A DNA stretch of 64,000 bases from Mucilaginibacter ginsenosidivorans (GCF_007971025.1 NZ_CP042436.1:1178001-1242000), one strand, 5' to 3'; shown: positions 9,978 through 17,371, counted from the stretch's first letter. Translations and numbers: made by a program. Notes: a model not told the origin generated them from the letters alone.

Positions 9978-11248
9978 GACTTTTCTTTTTTTTGTGCGAT
10001 GGATAAGTTCCGATGCGAGTTCTCGACCATCACTATCCCGTTATCAACGATCACCCCGATGGCCAAAGCGATACCGGTTAACGACATGATATTGGAACTG
10101 ATACCAAAGGCATTTAGTAAAATGAAACTTGCCGCTATTGTGATTGGAATTTGAATAATAATACTCAAAGCACTGCGAAGGCTAAACAGGAACAGGATAA
10201 CTATAATGGAAACAGTGATCATCTCTTCGATCAGCGTATGCTTTACAGAATTGACCGCACTTTCAATCAATTCGCTGCGGTCATACGCTATGTTAAAACT
10301 GACACCGGGAGGTAATCCTTTTTTAATATCAGCCATCTTATCCTTTACAGCATGGATCACCCTGTCGGCATTTTCGCCATAACGCATCACAACAATCCCC
10401 CCAACAGCTTCGCCGTCGCCGTTCCGGTCAAATATTCCCAGGCGTTCATCGCCGCCCATCTGTACGGTGGCCACATCTTTAATTTTTACCGGGATGGTGT
10501 TTATCGCCCCGATAGGGATTTGTTCGACATCGCCTAAGCTTTTGATATAACCCAGACCGCGGACAATATATCCCGTGCCGTTCATTTCAAACTTGCGTCC
10601 GCCAACATCGTTGTTATTGCTTTTTACCGCTTTGAGCACCTGCCCTAAGGGGATGTTATAATAATTAAGTTTATGCGGGTCAATAGTCACCTGGTATTGC
10701 TTTTCAAAGCCACCGAAAGAGGCTACTTCGCTGACACCGGGAACGGTTTGCAGGCTTAATTTTACATACCAGTCCTGTAACGCCCTTTGCTCACCCAGGT
10801 TCATACCTTTGGCATTAAGCGTATACCACAGCACATGGCCAACACCCGTGCCATCCGGCCCCAATGTGGGTGTAATCCCTTCGGGCAGCAAACGCTGCGC
10901 ATAATTGAGCCTTTCCAGCACCCGGCTTCGCGCCCAGTAAACGTCTGCTTTGTCGTCGAAAACGATATACACAAAACTCATCCCGAACATGGAGGTCGCA
11001 CGGATGGCTTTTACCTTTGGGATACCCTGGAGGTTGCTCACCAGCGGATAGGTCACCTGGTCTTCCATAATCTGCGGGCTGCGTCCCTGCCATTCGGTAA
11101 ATACGATCACCTGGTTGTCTGACAGGTCGGGTATGGCATCGATCGGGTTTATACTGACCGAATAAGCTCCCCAAGCGAAAAGACCGATCGCGGTCAGCAT
11201 AACAATATACCGGTTTTTCAATGACAAGGAAATCAGATAGTTGATCAT
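9974..11248 (-). CDS. cusA: CusA/CzcA-type RND metal pump, N-terminal part (first frame of a split gene)
   Basis: The first 424 aa of the pump: TM1 (NRYIVMLTAIGLFAWGAY), DAIPDLSDNQVIVFTEW, porter subdomains and TM2-TM4 ending in GVIVDNGIVMVENSHRN. The VD pair in TM4 matches the conserved aspartate of CusA/CzcA. ATG at 11248 is chosen because it overlaps the stop of the small lipoprotein as ATGA; the 12 extra upstream codons have no support. The frame ends with KKEKS and TGA, only 17 codons after TM4, immediately after a run of eight A. A one-base shift at this run continues smoothly into the second frame, so the split is a frameshift in one ancestral gene. Confidence 0.9.
   Translation of the reverse strand: MINYLISLSLKNRYIVMLTAIGLFAWGAYSVSINPIDAIPDLSDNQVIVFTEWQGRSPQIMEDQVTYPLVSNLQGIPKVKAIRATSMFGMSFVYIVFDDKADVYWARSRVLERLNYAQRLLPEGITPTLGPDGTGVGHVLWYTLNAKGMNLGEQRALQDWYVKLSLQTVPGVSEVASFGGFEKQYQVTIDPHKLNYYNIPLGQVLKAVKSNNNDVGGRKFEMNGTGYIVRGLGYIKSLGDVEQIPIGAINTIPVKIKDVATVQMGGDERLGIFDRNGDGEAVGGIVVMRYGENADRVIHAVKDKMADIKKGLPPGVSFNIAYDRSELIESAVNSVKHTLIEEMITVSIIVILFLFSLRSALSIIIQIPITIAASFILLNAFGISSNIMSLTGIALAIGVIVDNGIVMVENSHRNLSIAQKKEKS
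9986..9993 (-). other. A8 homopolymer at the cusA frame break (possible slippage site)
   Basis: On the coding strand eight A are followed by GAAAAG, read as CAA AAA AAA GAA AAG TCA TGA in the first frame. Slipping back one base gives AGA AAA GTC ATG ACC, which enters the second cusA frame without a stop. A run of this kind fits a -1 ribosomal slip, RNA polymerase slippage, or a sequencing/assembly indel. Confidence 0.6.
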
Positions 11249-11478
11249 GGCTTTGCTTTTTTTTCTACAAGGGTCATGCCGCATTTATGGCATTTCCCGG
11301 GTTTATCGGCAATTACTTCCGGGTGCATGGTACAAGTGTATTCCACTTTGCGTGTGCCCAAAGTTTTGGTGGTATCAGTTGCGGTGCCGCGGTTGACGGG
11401 TCGCTGCTGATCGCAGGCCGTTAAAAATAACAGGCCACAAATAGCAACAGTAGATGCCCAACAGGTTGCTTTTTTCAT
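11245..11478 (-). CDS. Small lipoprotein with heavy-metal-binding domain
   Basis: A 77-aa lipoprotein: signal with lipobox LTAC (Cys22), a short linker, then a stand-alone heavy-metal-binding domain with YTCTMHPEV and CHKCGM near the C-terminus. It is the first gene of the efflux operon and overlaps the pump start by 4 nt. The same domain heads both adaptors, so the operon makes three copies. A small periplasmic metal chaperone feeding the pump, as CusF does for CusCBA although unrelated to it, is the natural guess. Its role is inference. Confidence 0.85.
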   Translation of the reverse strand: MKKATCWASTVAICGLLFLTACDQQRPVNRGTATDTTKTLGTRKVEYTCTMHPEVIADKPGKCHKCGMTLVEKKAKP

Positions 11479-11595
11479 GTGCTGGTTGTTTCAAATAAAT
11501 AGCATAAGGCAAGCCCTATACGTAATAACTAAAATAGTCGTGGATTAAAAGAAATGGGGGTGGCCGCATACAGGACGCAAGGGCCATTGCAACCC

Positions 11596-11979
11596 TCAGA
11601 TCAGGTAAGTACAGTTGAGCGTATAAAATGGAATATCCGGGTGTACTGGTGGCGAGTTTGCACCGTAACGGGTGTTTGTGGATTGCTCTTTAAAAGGATT
11701 AACAGAAGCCCAGTGGATGATAGTGGGTAATAATGCCGGAGCGGGCGAACTAAACTCGAAGGCAGCCGTATTCACATGACTGTCTTTTACTTTGAAACTT
11801 TGCTTTTCGTGCTTGCAGCAATTATTCTTTTTTGCGGACGCTTCACCGGCGTTATCTGCCGCCCCATAGATTAGTGTAACAGAGGCGAGCTTGCCGCAGC
11901 AATAAAAACGGTTAACCCCGATACCCACCAGGGATAAAAGGTAAACTGCCGTTAATAAAATGAGGGCGGTCCGTTTCAC
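11596..11979 (-). CDS. HYC_CC_PP family protein
   Basis: A 127-aa protein with an N-terminal membrane/signal segment (LILLTAVYLLSLVGIGV), then FYCCGKL, NNCCKHEK and a C-terminal NSPPVHPDIPFY. These three spots match the pattern that names the Bacteroidota HYC_CC_PP family (here FYC instead of HYC). Function is unknown; the paired cysteines and the neighbouring efflux operon suggest a link with metal handling. It is separated from the operon by about 115 bases and may have its own promoter. Confidence 0.75.
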   Translation of the reverse strand: MKRTALILLTAVYLLSLVGIGVNRFYCCGKLASVTLIYGAADNAGEASAKKNNCCKHEKQSFKVKDSHVNTAAFEFSSPAPALLPTIIHWASVNPFKEQSTNTRYGANSPPVHPDIPFYTLNCTYLI

Positions 11980-12204
11980 GAATCAAAAATACTAAATTTA
12001 TATGTGTTGCTAAAGTACCGTTAATACCTGAGACCGCTTTTATATAATTCCGTTAAAAATTTACATTCTATTGCAGTTGTCAACTTTCAGATTTTATAAA
12101 TCGCTTTTTTGGAGATGCTGAACTTGGTGGCGTTAAAATAGGTCTATTTTAATAGCAGAAAATTAAATGGGCGCTGTTAAGAGGAGGAGTGAACCATAAA
12201 ACAT

Positions 12205-12237
12205 AAAAGCCTCAAAATCTAATGATTTCAGGCTTTT
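12205..12237 (-). terminator. Hairpin terminator candidate
   Basis: AAAAGCCT (12205-12212) pairs with AGGCTTTT (12230-12237), and an inner AAATC/GATTT extends the stem around one mismatch. T-rich sequence follows on both strands. It sits 95 bases past the end of the TPM-domain gene. The rest of 11980-12331 has no gene I can support. Confidence 0.55.
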
Positions 12238-12331
12238 AACTTTCCGGGTAGCAGGAGGGCTTTTGAACTATGGCGTGAGCGTGGATGCTGAGAATCTGAA
12301 TTGTTTAGTGTGGACGCTTAAACGGGCGGGG

Positions 12332-12823
12332 TTACTTCACTTGTGCAAGCTTATATTCTTTTTTAACTGCTTTTACCAAATCGGTCGCTGTTTCATCCAG
12401 TCCTTCGTAGTATTCGCCATTTTTAAAATGGGGTGTGATGTCATGTTTGATGATATTCCGGCATATCGCATTAGTAACGGTTTTTTGAATAGTTATACCC
12501 GTTATAACGGCCGCTTTGCCATCATCCATAGCAATTAACACCAGAAGATCATTGTCTGTGTCTTTGTTTCCTTCAGACCAGCTTAGGAGCAGTTTTCGTC
12601 CAAACGTCAGGATGTCGCTGTTGCCCACCGTTTTGATGATGATCACATCAATCCGCCCATTATGGGGGATATCAAGGGCCTTTAACCTGGCTGTAAGTTT
12701 GATTTTGGCGGTGTCGGATAATGTATTGGTATAATCGCCTATATAGCTGGGCGGCCGTGGCATATTTTGAGCCTTTAAAAAGAAAGGCAACAAGATAAGG
12801 CAAAACAGGATGACTTTTTTCAT
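12332..12823 (-). CDS. TPM-domain secreted protein
   Basis: A 163-aa protein with a cleavable signal peptide (ILFCLILLPFFLKAQ) and a TPM domain: YIGDYTNTLSD, GRIDVIIIKTVGN, DNDLLVLIAMDDGKAAVITG. TPM domains occur in YgcG-type and thylakoid TLP18.3 proteins and have been linked with phosphatase activity or membrane-protein assembly. This one lacks the usual C-terminal membrane helix and Gly-rich tail, so it is probably periplasmic. It stands alone, between a terminator and the IS element. Confidence 0.75.
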   Translation of the reverse strand: MKKVILFCLILLPFFLKAQNMPRPPSYIGDYTNTLSDTAKIKLTARLKALDIPHNGRIDVIIIKTVGNSDILTFGRKLLLSWSEGNKDTDNDLLVLIAMDDGKAAVITGITIQKTVTNAICRNIIKHDITPHFKNGEYYEGLDETATDLVKAVKKEYKLAQVK

Positions 12824-12857
12824 TGCATAAATATAGCAAAGTTTGTAGTCTCACCTT

Positions 12858-12890
12858 AGGCCCCCCTCTACGGGAGAGGGGCTTTTTTTT
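12858..12890 (+). terminator. Hairpin terminator beside the IS element
   Basis: A C-rich arm ending CCCCTCT pairs with AGAGGGGCT and is followed by eight T on the plus strand. It has no plus-strand gene upstream inside this segment and may be a remnant from before the IS insertion. Confidence 0.55.
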
Positions 12891-12904
12891 AACTGTCACG
12901 TCGT

Positions 12905-12920
12905 GAAAAAAAGTTGACTA
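12905..12920 (+). repeat. IS3 left inverted repeat
   Basis: The sequence GAAAAAAAGTTGACTA faces its partner at 14221-14236; the match is strongest over GTTGACTA. Confidence 0.5.
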
Positions 12921-12936
12921 ATAAAAAGTCAACAAA

Positions 12937-13335
12937 ATGAGTTACAAGGTAATTAAAGTAAAAGAGACAGCCTCGCAAGCCAAGTATAGCGAGGCATTCA
13001 AAAGAGCTGTGGTATTTGAGTATGAACGAGGGCTGCTCAACAAAGACCAGATTCAACTAAAGTACGGCATTAAAGGTAACTCCAGGGTATTGACCTGGTG
13101 CCGCAAGTATGGTAAATTGCACTATCCCAAAGCAGGTTCTTTGGGCCGTCCGATGAAAGATCCTCAGAAACAACGTATAAAAGACCTGGAGAAGCAATTA
13201 GCCGATGCCAAACTGAAGCTGGTTGCTTATGAAACGCTGATCGGGATCGCCGAACAGGCAGAAGGGATCAGTATCCTAAAAAAAGACGAAGCCAAACGAT
13301 CCGGGAGCTTGCCAGAACCTACCCAAGAAAAGTAA
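12937..13335 (+). CDS. IS3-family transposase, OrfA
   Basis: A 132-aa helix-turn-helix protein. Residues about 15-60 hold the HTH (FKRAVVFEYERGLLNKDQI and YGIKGNSRVLTWCRKYGK), and about 85-110 form a leucine-rich coiled coil for multimerisation. It ends just past an A7 run where a -1 slip gives the OrfAB fusion, the active transposase in this family; OrfA alone is usually a repressor. Confidence 0.9.
   Translation: MSYKVIKVKETASQAKYSEAFKRAVVFEYERGLLNKDQIQLKYGIKGNSRVLTWCRKYGKLHYPKAGSLGRPMKDPQKQRIKDLEKQLADAKLKLVAYETLIGIAEQAEGISILKKDEAKRSGSLPEPTQEK
13278..13284 (+). promoter_or_regulatory. Programmed -1 frameshift site between orfA and orfB
   Basis: Seven A, read CTA AAA AAA GAC in orfA. A slip of -1 gives AAA AAA AGA CGA and then IRELARTYPRKVSM, which joins the OrfB frame without a stop. 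This is the standard IS3 arrangement. Confidence 0.75.
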
Positions 13336-13337
13336 GT

Positions 13338-14189
13338 ATGTTCTGTGAGTTGTTTGGCTATAGCAAACAAGCTTACTATAAACAACAAGTCCATCATTAT
13401 CTGACAGTCTGCAAAAAACAACAGGTAAAGTCGGTGGTATTGGATATACGCAGGCAGATGCCCAGGTTGGGTACGCGCAAGCTGTATCACTTGATAAAAA
13501 ACGAAATAAGCATGGGCAGAGATAACCTGTTTAATCTGCTAAGAACAGAAGGGTTGCTGATTTATAAGAAAAAACGATATACGGTCACCACCAATTCAAA
13601 GCATTGGATGAGAAAATACCCGAACTTAATTAAGAGTGCAGAGCTTATCCGGCCTGAACAGGTATGGGTAGCTGACATTACTTACATTGATACAGCAGCA
13701 GACGGAAATGCTTATCTGCACCTGATCACTGATGCTTATTCCAAGCAAATCATGGGTTATGAATTATGTAGTAATATGGAAGCAGCATCTACTTTAAAAG
13801 CTTTGCAAATGGCAATAAAAAATAGAAAATATAAAGATGAACCGCTTATTCATCATTCAGACAGAGGACTGCAATACTGTAGTAAACTTTACACGGATTA
13901 TCTTAAAGAGCATGGTATCAATATCAGTATGACCGAAAACGGTGATCCTTACGAAAATGCGATTGCTGAAAGAGTAAACGGCATTCTAAAAGATGAGTTT
14001 GGCTTGGCAGAGCAACTTAATAACATTGCAGAAGCATTGCAGCAAACCAGGCAGAGCATTACCAGATACAATACCATCCGGCCACACTTAAGCTGTTACA
14101 TGCTTACCCCTGTGCAAATGCATCAACAAAAAGAGATCAAAATAAAATCCTACAACAAAAAAGCTCAAACATCTTTGGTGGATGTTTGA
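13338..14189 (+). CDS. IS3-family transposase, OrfB (DDE integrase)
   Basis: A 283-aa rve-type integrase domain. The HTH_21-like N-terminus (residues 5-60) is followed by the catalytic core: WVADITYID (first Asp), HHSDRGLQY (second Asp) and a Glu in NAIAERVNGILKDEF, spaced as D-D-35-E. Its own ATG at 13338 lies 2 bases past the orfA stop, but translation most likely comes by frameshift from orfA. No internal stops. Confidence 0.92.
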   Translation: MFCELFGYSKQAYYKQQVHHYLTVCKKQQVKSVVLDIRRQMPRLGTRKLYHLIKNEISMGRDNLFNLLRTEGLLIYKKKRYTVTTNSKHWMRKYPNLIKSAELIRPEQVWVADITYIDTAADGNAYLHLITDAYSKQIMGYELCSNMEAASTLKALQMAIKNRKYKDEPLIHHSDRGLQYCSKLYTDYLKEHGINISMTENGDPYENAIAERVNGILKDEFGLAEQLNNIAEALQQTRQSITRYNTIRPHLSCYMLTPVQMHQQKEIKIKSYNKKAQTSLVDV

Positions 14190-14198
14190 GCTTTTTTA
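14158..14198 (+). terminator. Terminator at the 3' end of orfB
   Basis: AAAAAAGCTCAAACATC and GATGTTTGAGCTTTTTT pair perfectly around a short loop with T runs, overlapping the last codons of orfB. Confidence 0.8.
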
Positions 14199-14220
14199 TC
14201 AATGTTTGTCCAATCAAAAA

Positions 14221-14236
14221 TAGTCAACCTATTTTA
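14221..14236 (-). repeat. IS3 right inverted repeat
   Basis: TAGTCAACCTATTTTA, the reverse partner of 12905-12920. Confidence 0.5.
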
Positions 14237-14259
14237 GGACTACTCAATCTTATGTTATT

Positions 14260-14733
14260 CTATGCACTCTGCGTTGCAAACTGTCCCGGGTGGTAATCGC
14301 CTGCGGGGGTGCGGAAGGCGACGTTGATGCGGTTGAAGCAGTTGATGCCAAGCACAGCAAAGGTAAGGTCGACCAGTTCCTGTTCAGTAAACTGGCTGTT
14401 GGCCTGCTGATAAACGTCGTCGGGTACATTTTTATCCGTCAATTTGGTAACAGCCTCGGCCCAGGCGAGTGCGGCACGCTCGCGCAGGGTATAAAACGGC
14501 GCTTCACGCCATGCATCGAGCATGTATATGCGCTGCTCGGTCTCCCCGCCCGCCCGCAGGTCTTTCGAGTGCATATCCAGGCAAAAAGCGCAGCCGTTGA
14601 TCTGCGATACCCTGTATTCGATCAGATGTAAAAGCTGCGGATCAAGGTCCGATCTTCTTAAATAACTGCCAAATCCAAATAACACTTTCATTGCGTTTTG
14701 TCCCTTGTTAAAAAAACTAATTCTCTGTTCCAT
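14260..14733 (-). CDS. AhpD-like / carboxymuconolactone decarboxylase family protein
   Basis: A 157-aa AhpD-fold protein. The defining CxxC..H site is CAFCLDMHSKD at about residues 49-59, as in AhpD-type thiol peroxidase partners, so disulfide chemistry is more likely than carboxymuconolactone decarboxylation. No signal peptide, hence cytoplasmic. It lies 120 bases downstream of an ECF42-type sigma factor on the same strand; such small enzymes often belong to the regulon of that sigma factor. Substrate unknown. Confidence 0.85.
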   Translation of the reverse strand: MEQRISFFNKGQNAMKVLFGFGSYLRRSDLDPQLLHLIEYRVSQINGCAFCLDMHSKDLRAGGETEQRIYMLDAWREAPFYTLRERAALAWAEAVTKLTDKNVPDDVYQQANSQFTEQELVDLTFAVLGINCFNRINVAFRTPAGDYHPGQFATQSA

Positions 14734-14854
14734 TTTATTCTGTATTTGATTTATACCCTAATGACGACCGGGCAGTGCAGGATTGGACACCGGGCAGAAT
14801 TTATTCTGAAAGGTTGGCTTTAGTACCGGCAAGATCTTTGAAACGGTTGCAAGT

Positions 14855-16081
14855 TTACAAGAGGTCGATCTTTCGCCGGATGGCTTCTTTGTCAGGGGTG
14901 TTTTTGGTGATCGAAAGGGCTTTCAGTAGGTTTTTACGGGCCATTTCGGTGTCGATACCGGTGTATAGATCGCCCAAAAGGATAAAATAAAAGGTGTAAT
15001 TTTCCAGCGTCAACTGTTCCGCCTCCATGATAGCCTGTTCCTTACCCCTGGTTTTTGAAAGGGCATAAGTGCGGTTGAGGGCCGCCACCGGCGAATACTC
15101 GATAGCAAGTAATTGGTTATAGAGTTGCAAAACGCTTTCCCACTTTTCAATCGAATCGGTCTTTTGAGTGTTCCAGTAGGCAATACCGGCTTCGAGGTGG
15201 TATTTGGAAAGCGTGTCGCCGCTGGCTGCGCAATGGAAGAAATAACTGCCCCGACTAATAAGGTCGGTGTCCCAAAGGCTGGTATCCTGGTCGTCGTAAA
15301 GAACAAGTTCGCGATTCTTGCCGGTCCGCGCTTCGAATCGCGAAGCGTGAAAGAGCATCAGGGCCAGCAGGGCGTTTACAGTGGGTTTATTGGTTTCCCT
15401 GTTGTCGATCAGCATATAACAAAGGCGTATGGCCTCGAAGCAAAGTTCTTTGCGCAACACCTGGTTTTGGCTGACGGAATAATAGCCCTCATTAAAAAGC
15501 AGATAGATGGTACGCAGCACGGGGTCGAGTCTTTCATCCAATTCAGCAGCGCCGGGCAGTTCTATCCTTACCTTTCCTCCGCGGAGTTTTTCCTTCGCAC
15601 GGAACAGGCGTTTGTTGATCGTGTCCTTATTACTGAGGAAGGCAGCGGCAATCTCGTCGATACCAAAACCGCAGAGTATACGAAGAGACAGGCCGATCTG
15701 AGCCTCCGCAGGGATAGATGGGTGACAAATGGCGAACATCATTTGCAATTGGCTGTCATTAATGTTCTGGGGCGAAAGGTCGATGTCCTGTTCGTACAAT
15801 CCGGAAGAGGTATGGATAAGTTCGGGCCCCACTTTTTCGTTAAAGACCGTTTCGCGCTGCAAGTGGTTTCTGGCCTTGTTTTTGGCCACATTATACAGCC
15901 AGGCTACCGGGTTAGGCGGAATGCCGCGCATGGGCCAGGTTTGCGCAGCGGTAACGAAAGTATCGGCGGCAATATCTTCGGCAGTTTCTATCTGGTCGAA
16001 CCCAAAGCGTTTGCAGAGCACCGCAACTATCTTTCGGTATTCTGTCCTAAAAAGGTGTATTATAAGTTCCGGTTGTTCCAT
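14855..16081 (-). CDS. ECF42-type RNA polymerase sigma factor with C-terminal TPR-like domain
   Basis: About 408 aa from ATG at 16081 (MEQPELIIHLFRTEY); the open frame extends 32 codons upstream but only through a repeat, so I reject that start. Region 2 (YRKIVAVLCKRFG..AEDIAADTFVTAAQTW, about 10-55) and region 4 (about 110-180, FLSNKDTINKRLFRAKEKL) are followed by a long helical C-terminal part (DUF6596/TPR-like) with LLFNEGYYSVSQNQVLRKELC and ALNRTYALSKTRGKEQAIMEAE. This layout is that of group ECF42, which has no anti-sigma factor and is encoded beside DGPF/YCII proteins, as here. Inference: the C-terminal domain controls activity. Confidence 0.88.
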   Translation of the reverse strand: MEQPELIIHLFRTEYRKIVAVLCKRFGFDQIETAEDIAADTFVTAAQTWPMRGIPPNPVAWLYNVAKNKARNHLQRETVFNEKVGPELIHTSSGLYEQDIDLSPQNINDSQLQMMFAICHPSIPAEAQIGLSLRILCGFGIDEIAAAFLSNKDTINKRLFRAKEKLRGGKVRIELPGAAELDERLDPVLRTIYLLFNEGYYSVSQNQVLRKELCFEAIRLCYMLIDNRETNKPTVNALLALMLFHASRFEARTGKNRELVLYDDQDTSLWDTDLISRGSYFFHCAASGDTLSKYHLEAGIAYWNTQKTDSIEKWESVLQLYNQLLAIEYSPVAALNRTYALSKTRGKEQAIMEAEQLTLENYTFYFILLGDLYTGIDTEMARKNLLKALSITKNTPDKEAIRRKIDLL

Positions 16082-16102
16082 TGCCGTAAAAAACGTCCGT
16101 GA

Positions 16103-16188
16103 ACTTTGTGTCTCCCTTGCATTCTCTGTGGTTAATCTTTCGGGGCAATTAACCACAGAGGACACAAAGTTTTTCACAGAGGAGCACA
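16103..16188. repeat. Long inverted-repeat element with direct CACAGAGGA repeats
   Basis: ACTTTGTGTC (16103-16112) pairs with GACACAAAGT (16161-16170), and CTCTGTGGTTAAT (16124-16136) pairs perfectly with ATTAACCACAGAG (16148-16160); an 11-base one-sided bulge separates the two stems and the loop is 11 bases. CACAGAGGA occurs again at 16175-16183. The sequence looks like a dispersed palindromic element inserted between the sigma factor and its partner gene. Confidence 0.75.
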
Positions 16189-16197
16189 GACCTGGTT

Positions 16198-16572
16198 CTA
16201 ATGAGTGCCGTCATTTTTTGCTATCCTGCGCACTTCCATTGTATTGCCTTCGCCCTGCAAAACCGGGCAGCCTTTGGCAAATTCGATAGCTTCTTCAACC
16301 GAGTCGGCTTTGACAACGATCAGGCCGCCGATGGTCTCCTTGATCTCGCCGAAAGGCCCGTCGGTAACAACGCCACCGTGTCCCACCACTTTAGCCCCGT
16401 CAAACAGCAGCCCGGTGCCGCTTACAAATTTGTTTTTGGCTGCTATATCACCAATCCAGTCCATCGTCTGCTTCATCCAGATCTGCATTTGCTCGGGCGA
16501 AGCGATCTTCGTCCCGTCCTCGTGCCTCATAATTAATGCGTATTCGTCCATTTTGGTAAATTTTTGATCCAT
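16198..16572 (-). CDS. YciI/DGPF-domain protein (ECF42 partner)
   Basis: A 124-aa YCII-family protein with the signature DGPFGEIKE at about residues 92-100 and an N-terminal MDEYALIMRHEDG. The fold is a ferredoxin-like alpha/beta with a conserved His/Asp site; the biochemical role of DGPF proteins is not established. It precedes the ECF42 sigma gene on the same strand, the pairing that defines this sigma group. Start could be 16572 or the internal ATG at 16551. Confidence 0.88.
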   Translation of the reverse strand: MDQKFTKMDEYALIMRHEDGTKIASPEQMQIWMKQTMDWIGDIAAKNKFVSGTGLLFDGAKVVGHGGVVTDGPFGEIKETIGGLIVVKADSVEEAIEFAKGCPVLQGEGNTMEVRRIAKNDGTH

Positions 16573-16718
16573 CTTGCGATGGACAGGTTAATAAATATAT
16601 GAATTATACCAGCATAACAAGTGAAATGATGGCAATTGGACACACCGGAAAAAAAGATTATCAGGGTACTGTATCGCGACTGCTATTGTGAACGTATTAA
16701 CTTTAAAGTCATTGAATT

Positions 16719-17183
16719 ATGAAAAAGTTCCTTGTCGTTCTGGCAGCTTCCGCTATGTTATGGAGCGCCTGTAAAAATACCCCAGCCAGCAGTAAATGCG
16801 GCATATGCCCGGCTATAGCCATAGTTGCACCTACTATTGGTGTGCGCATTGTTGATAAAACCAGCGGCGTCGACCTTTTCCTGTCGCCGGGATCACCCTA
16901 CAAATCTGATGATCTTAAAGTGAGCAGCTCTGCAGACGGTTCAAATGTTTCTTTCTCTGTAGATAGCACGGATAAGGCAAAGCGTTTCGTACGGATCATA
17001 GCCACCTCAACGCAGACTTTTAAACTGACACTCGGCAGCCTGGCTGCCGATAGTATACGGGTGACTTTGAAACTTGATTCGCCCAAATGCTGCTCTATAC
17101 CTAAAATACATGAGGTTGTTCTTAATAATGCGGTTGTGTGCAGCGCATGCGGCTACAATCCCCTGGTAGTGATAAAAAAATAA
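16719..17183 (+). CDS. Small cysteine-containing lipoprotein, function unknown
   Basis: A 154-aa protein with lipoprotein signal (LAASAMLWSAC, Cys18). The mature part begins Ser/Thr-rich with CGIC, is predicted mostly beta strand (VDLFLSPGSPY, VSFSVDSTDKAKRFVRI), and ends with SPKCCSIP and VVCSACGYNP. The CxxC and CC motifs could bind a metal or form disulfides. I do not recognise the family. It stands alone on the plus strand, opposite the YciI gene. Confidence 0.7.
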   Translation: MKKFLVVLAASAMLWSACKNTPASSKCGICPAIAIVAPTIGVRIVDKTSGVDLFLSPGSPYKSDDLKVSSSADGSNVSFSVDSTDKAKRFVRIIATSTQTFKLTLGSLAADSIRVTLKLDSPKCCSIPKIHEVVLNNAVVCSACGYNPLVVIKK

Positions 17184-17219
17184 TTGCGTCCAAAAAACAC
17201 AATGAGTTTATTGAATTAC

Positions 17220-17250
17220 TTGTAACATACATGTTACATTATTATATTTG
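17220..17250 (+). promoter_or_regulatory. Bacteroidota promoter with palindromic operator
   Basis: TTG at 17220-17222 and TATATTTG at 17243-17250 are 20 bases apart, the Bacteroidota -33/-7 form. Between them lies the perfect dyad TGTAACAT-AC-ATGTTACA (17221-17238), well placed for a repressor. Confidence 0.65.
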
Positions 17251-17256
17251 CTGTAC

Positions 17257-17336
17257 ATGAGGCTGTCGTTCTGACAAGCCTACTGTGATAAGGTTTAGGT
17301 TTAAACCCCCAAGCAGCGAGTGCAAGGGGGTTTTAT
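17257..17336 (+). ncRNA. Possible small RNA or leader between promoter and terminator
   Basis: The stretch from the inferred start of the 17243 promoter to the terminator is about 80 bases. It has a hairpin (AGGCTGTC, loop, GACAAGCCT, 17259-17280) and the terminator stem. It also contains the mini-frame ATG AGG CTG TCG TTC TGA. No known RNA family recognised; existence as a transcript is inference. Confidence 0.35.
17303..17336 (+). terminator. Terminator upstream of the lysozyme gene
   Basis: AAACCCCC (17303-17310) pairs with GGGGGTTT (17326-17333) and is followed by T-rich sequence. Confidence 0.75.
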
Positions 17337-17337
17337 A

Positions 17338-17367
17338 TTGCAGGACGAGCTTATATTCCTATTTTTG
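17338..17367 (+). promoter_or_regulatory. Promoter of the GH25 gene
   Basis: TTG (17338-17340), 19 bases, then TATTTTTG (17360-17367) match the Bacteroidota consensus. The expected transcript start is within a few bases of the GTG at 17372, so the mRNA may be almost leaderless. Confidence 0.6.
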
Positions 17368-17371
17368 CGCC

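Larger units (their letters stand above)
12905..14236 (+). mobile_element. IS3-family insertion sequence (IS150-like), complete
   Basis: About 1.33 kb with two overlapping transposase frames, a slippery A7 run, an internal terminator and imperfect inverted ends. The left end (12905-12920) and right end (14221-14236) share AAAAnAnGTTGACTA in opposite orientation. The exact outer bases and the target duplication could not be fixed by eye. Both open frames are intact, so it may be active. It lies at the right edge of the metal-efflux region. Confidence 0.85.

Noticed and set aside
12245..12330. Possible third tRNA-like remnant beside the hairpin at 12205-12237
   Set aside because: The minus strand has GTTCAAA and GCTACCC near a terminator, as at 42421, but no arms pair and no anticodon loop can be placed.
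15113..16102. Plus-strand 329-codon frame opposite the sigma factor gene
   Set aside because: The minus strand encodes a clear ECF sigma factor; the plus-strand product has no recognisable domain and arises from codon bias.
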